A DNA stretch of 64,000 bases from assembly GCA_964465945.1 (NCBI GenBank), contig CAYXMM010000001.1, positions 186,001 through 250,000 on the forward strand, written 5' to 3'. Position numbers and translations under genes: made by a program. The stretch is from JAJRPT01 sp964465945. GTDB taxonomy: Bacteria > Bacteroidota > Ignavibacteria > Kapaibacteriales > UBA2268. Below are positions 1 through 7,387 of the stretch, one piece after another. Below the pieces are notes generated by a model, which saw only the letters and a list, made by a program, of their open reading frames with translations, was not told the DNA's origin and did not search any database. Positions within the stretch are counted from its first letter, which is position 1, and each line of letters begins with the position of its first letter.

Positions 1-1
1 A

Positions 2-1603
2 GTAAGAAATAAGTTTTTGCCCTCTCAGTTATTTATAAGAGATGTAGCGGTTTTAGATAGTGTTGTTTTGATAGGTACGCAGGCAGGTATATTTCGCTCA
101 GGAGATATGGGGCAACGATGGTTTCCTTCAATGAAAGGAGTGGATTTACTAACTTCAAGCTCAGTTTACGAAATTAAGCAATCTAAGGGTGTATTTTATT
201 TCATTGCCAAACAAGGCGTATATTATTCAACTGACACTGGGTTAAGTTGGGTACTTTTTGATAAAATCCCAAAAGATTATGATGTTGAGTTTTTTAGTAT
301 ATCAAATGACACAATTTGTTATAGTGGTGGAAATGGTTCAACAGATGAATCGGCATATAGTACTGATGGTGGAAAAACATTTAATAAATTAGAGAAGTCA
401 ATACCGGTAGATATTAATGACATTGTAAAAAATGAAAATAAGTATTATTATCTTACAAACGATTATTTATATACTTCAGATGAATTTGGTAAAAATTATC
501 AAAGTATTAATGGTAATGGATTCTTTGATAGCGAAAAGAAGTATACAAATATGAATTTTAAAAAATATAAGAATAATTTGTTTGTTTTAAAAACCTTTAA
601 AAGTGAAAATCTTTTAGCAAGCTCAACTGATAATGGCGAAAATTGGAAATATATTAATATCGGAGATAGTAACCAATATAAAATGACAAGATTCGCAATA
701 TCGAATGATATTTTATATGTAAGTACAAACGCTGGTGTTTTAACTTCAACAGATAATGGAGATAATTGGAATTTCTTTAAAACTGGGAACGATAGTTTAG
801 ATGCTTATATTGGAGGTAGTGTAAAATATTATGAGGATGGCGATATAATTTATCTATATCATGACAATTTACTACTGAAAATTAAAGATAAAAAAGTTAT
901 TAATTTACTTGAAGAGAAAAGTGAAATAAACAAACTGATTTTACAAAACAAAATTAAATTGTTTAATGCGAATGGTGAAAATTTGTTTTTCACAACGGGA
1001 GGAAAAATTACTTATAATTCTACTGATGGTGGTGAAAGTTTTATTAGCAATGCGAGCAATATTGCAATGAACGGGTATAATATTGCTTCTTATGATGGAA
1101 TGTATTTTTGCACTACAAGAGATGCTGTGTATTATACTTTAGATTTAGGTAAAAATTGGCAAAATATAACATCTGGAATAAAGGCAGTTGATATAGTAAG
1201 TATATATTCAATTTTTGCATACGATAATTTATTAATTCTTCCCTGCTTAAACACATATTATCGAAGTATATCAGAATTAAAAGCAACCAGTGTTGAAGTT
1301 AAGGATAATCTTCATTCAAGTTTCTTTATATTAAATGATGCTTATCCAAACCCAACGAATAATACTATAAATATTTCATTTTATACAGACAAAACAAAAG
1401 GTATTTACGAATATAATATTGATTTTTATAATTTGTCTGGCTTAAAAATAAATAAAAATTCTTATAAAGTGCTTTCTATAAATAGTGATAACTTTAAAAC
1501 TACAGTTAGTATTGATATCAGTGAGTTACAAAATGGATTATACTTTTTAGGAATAAATTATGGCTCAGAAGTGAAATATTGTAAAGTAATTAAATCTAAA
1601 TAA
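2..1603 (+). CDS. T9SS-sorted Asp-box (BNR) repeat protein, 5' end outside window
   Basis: The reading frame is open to the left edge of the window, so the true start lies upstream; the TTG near position 17 is unlikely to be the start. The protein carries recurring Asp-box motifs of the S-x-D-x-G-x-x-W type (STDGGKTF, STDNGENW, STDNGDNW, STDGGESF, LDLGKNW), which mark beta-propeller blades in sialidase-like and photosystem-stability-factor-like proteins. The last 80 or so residues look like a type IX secretion sorting domain: a PNPTNN start, then a beta-rich segment ending NGLYFLGI and a Lys-rich tail. I infer a secreted or surface-attached protein. No catalytic residues were identified and the substrate is unknown. 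Confidence 0.75.
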   Translation, partial: VRNKFLPSQLFIRDVAVLDSVVLIGTQAGIFRSGDMGQRWFPSMKGVDLLTSSSVYEIKQSKGVFYFIAKQGVYYSTDTGLSWVLFDKIPKDYDVEFFSISNDTICYSGGNGSTDESAYSTDGGKTFNKLEKSIPVDINDIVKNENKYYYLTNDYLYTSDEFGKNYQSINGNGFFDSEKKYTNMNFKKYKNNLFVLKTFKSENLLASSTDNGENWKYINIGDSNQYKMTRFAISNDILYVSTNAGVLTSTDNGDNWNFFKTGNDSLDAYIGGSVKYYEDGDIIYLYHDNLLLKIKDKKVINLLEEKSEINKLILQNKIKLFNANGENLFFTTGGKITYNSTDGGESFISNASNIAMNGYNIASYDGMYFCTTRDAVYYTLDLGKNWQNITSGIKAVDIVSIYSIFAYDNLLILPCLNTYYRSISELKATSVEVKDNLHSSFFILNDAYPNPTNNTINISFYTDKTKGIYEYNIDFYNLSGLKINKNSYKVLSINSDNFKTTVSIDISELQNGLYFLGINYGSEVKYCKVIKSK

Positions 1604-1639
1604 AACTTAATAATTTTGCTATTGAAATTCTTTACCACA

Positions 1640-1672
1640 AAAACCCCAAAATTTTAATCATTTTGGGGTTTT
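1640..1672. terminator. bidirectional intrinsic terminator
   Basis: A 13-bp inverted repeat (1640-1652 with 1660-1672, arms built on ACCCC/GGGGT) encloses a 7-nt loop. An A-run lies on the left and a T-rich stretch on the right, so it can end both the Asp-box gene on the plus strand and the minus-strand DUF948-like gene that converges on it. Confidence 0.8.
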
Positions 1673-1697
1673 GTTTTGCATTTAAAAATAGGAAAGT

Positions 1698-2165
1698 TTA
1701 TCTTTTGAATTTACTTGCGAATATACTTGCGGCTTTGAAGACTGCACTCACTACTTTACCAGTATTATTAACTGGTTCGGCAACTCGGTTATATAGACTT
1801 TTAGCAAGCATCTCAAAAGGTAGAATTATACTATCAATCTTTTCAATTTTATTATTAATATTATCCATAGCAATTCTTGTGCTTAAAAGAGTATCGTCAG
1901 TGTTAGACAATGTTTCAATAGATTTACTTTGTAAATCATTCATTTTATCAAGCGATTCTTGAATTAATGGCTTTAAATCATTAATTGAATCTAATGTTTT
2001 AATAGCACTGTCTTTTAATTCTTTAACATCTTTTTCAATCCCTGTTGCTTTATTTTTAAACTCAACAAGAAACTCATCAACTTTCCCAAGCGACATAATC
2101 AATCGGATAGTCAAGAAGATAAATGAAATTAAAGCAATATAAATTAAAATATGTAAAATATCCAT
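1698..2165 (-). CDS. DUF948-like membrane-anchored coiled-coil protein
   Basis: This 155-residue protein has one N-terminal membrane segment (about residues 3-24) followed by a long charged region with heptad-like spacing of Leu/Ile, and a short hydrophobic, Ala-rich tail. This is the architecture of the DUF948 family (YtxG-like proteins of Firmicutes and Bacteroidota). It is the last gene of a minus-strand trio, 8 bp downstream of a YtxH-domain gene. In Bacillus, ytxG and ytxH are also neighbours and belong to a general stress regulon, so a joint envelope or stress role is plausible here. The molecular function is unknown. Confidence 0.7.
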   Translation of the reverse strand: MDILHILIYIALISFIFLTIRLIMSLGKVDEFLVEFKNKATGIEKDVKELKDSAIKTLDSINDLKPLIQESLDKMNDLQSKSIETLSNTDDTLLSTRIAMDNINNKIEKIDSIILPFEMLAKSLYNRVAEPVNNTGKVVSAVFKAASIFASKFKR

Positions 2166-2173
2166 AGAATACC

Positions 2174-2605
2174 TTATGAGTTCATTTCTTGTTTAAATGC
2201 CTCAACACTTTCTCCAAAAGCAGATTTTACTTTACCCATTTTTTCTTGAATTGCATCTTTACTTACACTGGTTTTATATTTAGCATCGCTAAAAATACGT
2301 TCAGCACTTTGAAGAATTTCGTCAGCTTGAGATTTAGCAGATTTGACAATATTCTCTGCTTTCATTTTACCTTCATTTACAGTGCTTCGCACCGAATCAT
2401 TAAATTCCACATCTTTTTCTTTGAAGTATTTTTGAGCTTTTGAATAAACTTCATTTCCTTTATCCGCAAAATCTCTACTTTTTTCTGCAATATCTCTTCG
2501 TAATTCTTCACCAGATTTTGGAGCAAGAAGTAAGGCAGTAATTGCTCCTACTGCTCCACCGATAAGGGCGCCAAATATGAACCCTCTTGTATATTTTTCA
2601 CTCAT
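2174..2605 (-). CDS. YtxH domain-containing protein
   Basis: The N-terminus has the YtxH signature: a Gly-rich hydrophobic segment (FIFGALIGGAVGAITALLLAP) leading into KSGEELRRDI, then an amphipathic Lys/Glu/Ala-rich helix to the end. I chose the ATG at 2605 over the upstream ATG at 2641 because an AAAGGTGAG ribosome-binding site precedes it and the family begins just before the membrane segment. Even so, the gene begins shortly after kdsC ends (stop near 2628), so the two are probably co-transcribed. The protein is predicted to be membrane-anchored with a cytoplasmic or periplasmic coiled coil. Its biochemical role is not known. Confidence 0.8.
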   Translation of the reverse strand: MSEKYTRGFIFGALIGGAVGAITALLLAPKSGEELRRDIAEKSRDFADKGNEVYSKAQKYFKEKDVEFNDSVRSTVNEGKMKAENIVKSAKSQADEILQSAERIFSDAKYKTSVSKDAIQEKMGKVKSAFGESVEAFKQEMNS

Positions 2606-2627
2606 TTTCTCACCTTTAATATTTATT

Positions 2628-3149
2628 TCACCAGTTTTCATCTAATAATATATTTTTATTATTTGCAATTAAAATCATCTCACAAACCTCTCTAACTGCT
2701 CCATTTCCACCATTATGTTCACACACATAATCTACGGATTTTTTTATAAAATGATACGCATCTTTCGGAGAAGCCGAGAATCCTGACATTTTCATTGCAT
2801 ATAAGTCATTCACATCATCTCCAACATAAGCAATCTCCTCTAATTTTATGCCAAGTTTTTGCGTAATTCCTATTAAATCTTCGGTTTTATTTCGTGAACC
2901 TTGAATTACAACATCAATTTTTAATTTCTCTGCTCGCTTTTCAACAATTGAAGTTGTCTCCGCTGTCAAAAAAGCAGTTGAAAAACCCGCCTTTTTAAGC
3001 AACACAATACCCATTCCATCGCGAACACTAAACCTTTTCATAACCTCACCTCGCCCGTCGTAGTATAAACTCCCGTCTGTCATAGTTCCGTCAATGTCTA
3101 ATACTAAACATTTTATTTTCTTCAACTTATCTTTTAATTCATCATTCAT
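2628..3149 (-). CDS. kdsC: 3-deoxy-D-manno-octulosonate 8-phosphate phosphatase (KdsC-type HAD)
   Basis: KdsC hydrolyses Kdo-8-phosphate to free Kdo, the inner sugar of lipopolysaccharide. The 173-residue length matches the cap-less HAD subfamily. Motif I is DIDGTMTDG (residues 18-26, nucleophile D18 and acid D20), followed by FSVRDGMG as usual in KdsC. Motif III/IV is GDDVND (110-115). It is the first gene of the minus-strand kdsC-ytxH-DUF948 run and diverges from prmA. A KdsD-type arabinose-5-phosphate isomerase lies far away, at 62135-63085. The related sialic-acid pathway phosphatase family is hard to exclude from sequence alone, but the presence of KdsD supports Kdo. Confidence 0.85.
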   Translation of the reverse strand: MNDELKDKLKKIKCLVLDIDGTMTDGSLYYDGRGEVMKRFSVRDGMGIVLLKKAGFSTAFLTAETTSIVEKRAEKLKIDVVIQGSRNKTEDLIGITQKLGIKLEEIAYVGDDVNDLYAMKMSGFSASPKDAYHFIKKSVDYVCEHNGGNGAVREVCEMILIANNKNILLDENW

Positions 3150-3161
3150 TTTATTTATTTG

Positions 3162-3169
3162 TAATTTTG
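3162..3169 (+). promoter_or_regulatory. possible -7 box (TAATTTTG) upstream of prmA
   Basis: TAATTTTG matches the TAnnTTTG -7 element described for the primary sigma factor of Bacteroidota and lies 41 bp before the prmA start. No clear TTG -33 element lies 19-21 bp upstream. Such octamers are expected by chance in DNA this AT-rich, so the call is weak. Confidence 0.3.
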
Positions 3170-3210
3170 TGTTTTATAAATCGTAATTTAACAAAAATTT
3201 ATACTAAAAT

Positions 3211-4056
3211 ATGAATAATAAGTATATTAATATCCAGATTGAATTTTCAGAAGAACAAAATGAAATCGTTTTAGCTAAAATTGCAGAATTACCATTTTTA
3301 GGTATAATCGATAACAATGATAATTTTATAGTTTCATTCGATTTCAAAGAATGGAACGAAGAACTTATTCAAAAATTGCAAAATATTTTAAAAGAAATTG
3401 ATGAAAATCTAAACTTTGAAATAGTTGAAGAAATAGATGAACGAAATTGGAACGAAGAATGGGAAAAAGAAGTTCCTGCAATCCATATAAATAATAGAAT
3501 TGGAATTGCTCCTGAATGGAAAATGTCTGAGCTTACAGAACCAATTCAAATAGAAATTAATCCTAAAATGTCCTTCGGAACAGGTCATCACTCAACTACT
3601 CGCCTTTGCTGTAAATTGCTTGATAAAATTAATCTTTCAAACCAATTTTGGATTGACGCAGGCACGGGCACAGGCATCTTAGCAATTTTAGCAATTAAAT
3701 TAGGCGCTTCATCAGTTTATGCTTTCGATAATAACGAATGGTCTTACCATAACGCAGTTGAAAATATAAAAGCTAACAAAACAGAAGACAAAATATCTGT
3801 CGAACTTTTTGACCTTGATGAAGATGAATTAAAAGATTGCGATGGCATAACAGCAAATATCTTAGCGCACGTAATTATTCAAAATATATCAAAATTCTAT
3901 AATGCTTTAAAAAGCAAAAAAGGCACTTTCATCGCCTCTGGGATATTAACAGAACAAGAAAATGATGTTTTAACAGCGGCTCAAAATATCGGTTTCTCCC
4001 ACATAGAGACTATCTATGAAGATGAGTGGTGTGGTATCCACTTTGAAGTAAAGTAA
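3211..4056 (+). CDS. prmA: ribosomal protein L11 methyltransferase
   Basis: PrmA trimethylates lysines and the N-terminus of ribosomal protein L11 using S-adenosylmethionine. The family block FGTGHHSTTRLC (about residues 125-136) is present, followed by SAM motif I DAGTGTGILAI (about 147-157) and the ANILAHV motif near 217, where most family members have NIL. The 281-residue length is normal. An N-terminal substrate-recognition region (about 1-85) precedes the Rossmann fold. The gene stands alone on the plus strand, with its own putative promoter box and a strong terminator shortly after it. Confidence 0.93.
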   Translation: MNNKYINIQIEFSEEQNEIVLAKIAELPFLGIIDNNDNFIVSFDFKEWNEELIQKLQNILKEIDENLNFEIVEEIDERNWNEEWEKEVPAIHINNRIGIAPEWKMSELTEPIQIEINPKMSFGTGHHSTTRLCCKLLDKINLSNQFWIDAGTGTGILAILAIKLGASSVYAFDNNEWSYHNAVENIKANKTEDKISVELFDLDEDELKDCDGITANILAHVIIQNISKFYNALKSKKGTFIASGILTEQENDVLTAAQNIGFSHIETIYEDEWCGIHFEVK

Positions 4057-4167
4057 GAGTAAAATAATTAGACTTTTCAAGAATAAAAAAGTGCTTAAAA
4101 AATCAAAGAAAAGTTAATACCAATACTTAAATTATATTTAATATTATCAAAAATTATAACTACAAAC

Positions 4168-4192
4168 AAATGCCGAGCAAAACTCGGCATTT
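4168..4192. terminator. bidirectional intrinsic terminator
   Basis: A 10-bp perfect stem (4168-4177 with 4183-4192, core GCCGAG/CTCGGC) with a 5-nt loop is followed by a T-rich tract. It sits between the convergent prmA and TonB-receptor genes and can serve both. Confidence 0.85.
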
Positions 4193-4203
4193 TATTTATT
4201 TAA

Positions 4204-6426
4204 TTAGAACCCTGTCCAGTTTATTCCTAAGTAGAAGTTGCGTCCCATTAGAGGTCCCCATAGGTCTGTTCCTATGTAGTTTGCGCCGATTGTTTGTAAA
4301 TCTGGGTCGTCTTCTAAAATAGAATATGATGTTAAATTTTCTGAACCGATATAAACTTCAAGATGTAATGACTCAAACTTCTTATTAAGTTGTGCTGAAA
4401 ATAGCCAGAAAGGATTGAACTTTTTGAAATCTCCGTCTGAGTTTTTCAATGTTCTATTCCCCCAGCCGTGATAGTTTGCTGTTGTTCTTAATGATAAATT
4501 CCAAGGCAAAGTTAAATAAACACTTGTTAGTGACTTAAAAACTGACGCTAATGGCTCTCTAATTAATTTATCATTAATATTTGTGAAAAATGTATTATCA
4601 TATCTCACAGCAGTTGAAAATTCAATATTTTCAGTAAATGAAATATCTAAATCAACCCCGAATGACTCAGAAAACGATGTTTTATCGCTCTCATAAATCT
4701 GAGGTAAATAGCTTGTCCCATATCGATACTGATCTACAATAACTCTATTGATAAAATCAGTTTTATAGTATGATGCATTCAAAGTAACTAACTTTTCAAA
4801 AGCATGAAAAGTGAAATTACCGTTGACACCATAATTCCAAGCTTCTTCCATTTTCTTTTGACTAAATGACATCAACTGACTAATATAGGTTTCTTGAAGG
4901 TCGTAAAAGAATAAATATACATTTTCAGCAAAAGCATTGTTATATCTATATCCTTTCCCTGCATTAACTCTAATGTCAATATTCTCATTTGGTTTAAATC
5001 TAACTAAAGCCCTCGGAGTAAAAAAGACCTTGTTTAGCTTATTATAATCAGCTCTAATGCCAACGCTAAACTCTAACGCTTCCATACTTGATACATTCAA
5101 ATTCGCATACATACCTGGAGTTACATACTCTAAACCTGGCTTTGATGTAAAAGAACTTGAATTTAACACATTTGTAAAATTATCATACAAAAATGAAGCG
5201 CCATAAGAGAGTTTATATTTAGACTCAACAGGAGATAAACCAAAGCCATAAATATAATTAAAACTCACATTTGCATTGTAGTGGGATAGATCAAATTTAT
5301 TAATATAATTTAAAAAATCATTCTTTGTTGAGTTATTTTGATAAGATAATGTTCCTATAATACCTAAATTTGAAGTGTTGAAATCATAACCATTTTTAAA
5401 GAATAATTCCAACCTTGAATTGTCAATATTAAAAGTATAGGGGATAAGTTTTGTCAAGTTACTTTGTCGATTATCATAAATTGCCCTAACTCCCACTTGA
5501 GCTTCAATACCCCTAAAAAAATCTTCATATATGTATTTATTCATAAAATTGAAGCTTCGAGTAATAGGTCTATCGGTAAAATTATCATTATTCAAATCCA
5601 CAGATTGTGGTATTACACTTCCATGCATAAGAATTATCGAGTTAATATTTTCGCTTAGATTAAAACTTTCTGTAGCATTGAATTCAACCCTTTGTCCCAT
5701 ATCAACGAAAGTATTAACGAGTGAGCTATTTTCTCCTCCTGGCTTTTTAAGTTCTACGTTGATTTGACCTGTAAAATTTTCAAAGCCATTAGTAACATCG
5801 GCAGTTCCTTTTGAAATTGAAATTGATTCAATCCAAGGACCTGGTAAAAAAGACAACCCGTAGGGAATATTAAGCCCACGTACAAAGGGGAGTTTCTCTA
5901 TCATAACTTGAGAATATTTTCCGTCTAAACCCATAAGTCGTATTCTTTTAGCCCCCGAAACTGGGTCTGTGTATTGAAGAGAAACATTTGGGTCGCTCTC
6001 AAAAGCTTCCGAAAGATTACAACAAGCAAGATGAGAAAGTTGCTTTCGAGTAATTGTTTCTTTTGCTTCAAGCGAGCTTTCATAAATTTTGACAGGTTGC
6101 TGACCTGTTACCAAAGCTTCTTCAGTTTGAATTGTTTTTAAATCAAAATGAATAAATTCATGAATATCTTCAATTAGAAGAGTATCCGTTTGATAGCCAG
6201 GCATTTGAAAGACAAGTTGTCTTATATCACCATCAGTATTGAACATAAAATGTCCGCTGGCATTGCTTAGCCCTCCTTTATCGGAGCCAAGCCATTGAAC
6301 TCTAACACCTGACAAACCAACACGTTCACCATTAATATCGAGTCCATACACGTTCCCGTGTATCATAATTTCTTCTGCCCTTAAAAATATTGTTGGAAAC
6401 AGAAGTAATAAAAATAAATATTTCAT
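4204..6426 (-). CDS. TonB-dependent receptor with carboxypeptidase-like regulatory domain (CCNLSE family)
   Basis: The 740-residue protein begins with a signal peptide (about residues 1-17). A carboxypeptidase-regulatory-like domain follows (about 20-100), then a plug (about 115-225, with RIRLMGLDGKYSQVMIEKLP-type sequence ending GFENFTGQINVEL), then a 22-strand-type beta barrel. A conserved-looking CCNLSEAF motif (residues 135-142) marks a Bacteroidota receptor subgroup often found beside metal-related genes. The two genes upstream encode a secreted Cys-rich protein and an Fe-S protein. I infer transport of a metal or metal chelate across the outer membrane; the actual ligand cannot be read from the sequence. 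The barrel ends in an aromatic residue (WTGF), as is typical. Confidence 0.88.
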   Translation of the reverse strand: MKYLFLLLLFPTIFLRAEEIMIHGNVYGLDINGERVGLSGVRVQWLGSDKGGLSNASGHFMFNTDGDIRQLVFQMPGYQTDTLLIEDIHEFIHFDLKTIQTEEALVTGQQPVKIYESSLEAKETITRKQLSHLACCNLSEAFESDPNVSLQYTDPVSGAKRIRLMGLDGKYSQVMIEKLPFVRGLNIPYGLSFLPGPWIESISISKGTADVTNGFENFTGQINVELKKPGGENSSLVNTFVDMGQRVEFNATESFNLSENINSIILMHGSVIPQSVDLNNDNFTDRPITRSFNFMNKYIYEDFFRGIEAQVGVRAIYDNRQSNLTKLIPYTFNIDNSRLELFFKNGYDFNTSNLGIIGTLSYQNNSTKNDFLNYINKFDLSHYNANVSFNYIYGFGLSPVESKYKLSYGASFLYDNFTNVLNSSSFTSKPGLEYVTPGMYANLNVSSMEALEFSVGIRADYNKLNKVFFTPRALVRFKPNENIDIRVNAGKGYRYNNAFAENVYLFFYDLQETYISQLMSFSQKKMEEAWNYGVNGNFTFHAFEKLVTLNASYYKTDFINRVIVDQYRYGTSYLPQIYESDKTSFSESFGVDLDISFTENIEFSTAVRYDNTFFTNINDKLIREPLASVFKSLTSVYLTLPWNLSLRTTANYHGWGNRTLKNSDGDFKKFNPFWLFSAQLNKKFESLHLEVYIGSENLTSYSILEDDPDLQTIGANYIGTDLWGPLMGRNFYLGINWTGF

Positions 6427-6473
6427 TTTAGTACTTTTAATTTGTTAAACATAATTTTTTGTAAAAATTACGA

Positions 6474-6878
6474 TTAAATAAGGGAGGAGCTAAAATACTG
6501 CGATGAGATTTGTTCTTTTAAAATTTTATTCTGACTTACATCAATCAAACTTTCAATTTGATTAATATTATTATTTTTTTGCTTATTAAAAAAATCATAT
6601 TTATACAAATCAACTTGAACAACACTAAAAACTATATTAAAATTAATATTGTTTAAAATTGTATAAGCAATAGGAATTTCAGGAACTTGATGAACTTCGT
6701 AAGAACATTCAATTTGGCAACAATCAGATACTTTCTCAACATCTGATTCTTCGGAGCAACAGCTACAAGCATCATCACAAATTTCATAATGAGTAAAAAA
6801 TTCACTTGCACTAATAGTAATAGGAGCCACATAAAGTAGCATCAATAAATAACTCGTTATGAAAATTAGTTTATTCAT
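6474..6878 (-). CDS. secreted Cys-rich small protein upstream of TonB receptor
   Basis: This 134-residue protein has an N-terminal signal or membrane segment (about residues 2-24). A cysteine cluster follows, C-x3-C-x-CC and then DCC-x3-C (about residues 33-59), and the C-terminal part is low-complexity and Asn/Lys/Gln-rich. It lies 47 bp upstream of the TonB-receptor gene and on the same strand. Small Cys/His proteins in this position are common beside CCNLSE-type receptors in Bacteroidota and may bind a metal outside the cytoplasm. No named family was recognised, and metal binding is inference. Confidence 0.6.
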   Translation of the reverse strand: MNKLIFITSYLLMLLYVAPITISASEFFTHYEICDDACSCCSEESDVEKVSDCCQIECSYEVHQVPEIPIAYTILNNINFNIVFSVVQVDLYKYDFFNKQKNNNINQIESLIDVSQNKILKEQISSQYFSSSLI

Positions 6879-6911
6879 AACGAGTTTGACGACATAGTAT
6901 AAAAATTATTA

Positions 6912-7355
6912 TTAACCAATAAACTTAACTCTCCTATGCGAGCTATCACAAAAAGGTTTATTTTGTGAATTACCACATCTGCATAAGTAAGTAGCGCCTG
7001 AGACTTGGATTGGATTACCAAATTTATCCATTAATGTAAAATTGCCAATAATCTCATAAGGACCATTTTCAGTAGCAGTAATAGAAACAATTCCATTATC
7101 TGCTACTACTTCTTCATCTGTTGGTTTTGGCAACTTGACTTCTTCTTTTTTAATTGACAAAGCACCAGAAGGACACTTAGCAACTTGGGCAATGATTTCT
7201 TCGGTACTTGCTCCATTTGGATTAATCCAAGGACTCGAATTTATATTGAATACACTGGAGAGACCTTTCACACACTTTTCGGAATGCATACACTTGCTTG
7301 AATTCCAAATAATAGTAACCTCTCCATTAGAATATTCTTTAGTAGAAACACCCAT
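6912..7355 (-). CDS. Fer4_19 / CDGSH iron-sulfur domain fusion protein
   Basis: Two iron-sulfur modules are joined in 147 residues. The N-terminal part (about 12-70) looks like the divergent mono-cluster ferredoxin family (cysteines 22, 28 and 61, the last in a CP pair). The C-terminal part (about 98-145) is a CDGSH domain with the ligand set C125-x-C127...C136-D-x2-H140 that holds a 2Fe-2S cluster in mitoNEET-like proteins. This two-domain layout is common in Bacteroidota. The likely role is electron transfer or Fe-S handling in the cytoplasm; the partners are unknown. It is the first gene of the apparent Fe-S, Cys-rich, TonB-receptor run. Confidence 0.85.
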   Translation of the reverse strand: MGVSTKEYSNGEVTIIWNSSKCMHSEKCVKGLSSVFNINSSPWINPNGASTEEIIAQVAKCPSGALSIKKEEVKLPKPTDEEVVADNGIVSITATENGPYEIIGNFTLMDKFGNPIQVSGATYLCRCGNSQNKPFCDSSHRRVKFIG

Positions 7356-7387
7356 AAAAACCTCTTAAATAAATTATTAATAATAAA

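Noticed and set aside
17..1603. TTG at 17 as the start of the Asp-box gene
   Set aside because: The frame is open to the window edge without a stop, and the mature-looking beta-strand sequence begins at once with no signal peptide. The true start is upstream of the window.
1663..1962. A 99-codon open frame on the plus strand
   Set aside because: It lies antisense within the DUF948-like gene, which has a clear family pattern; the plus-strand frame has no domain and no ribosome-binding site.
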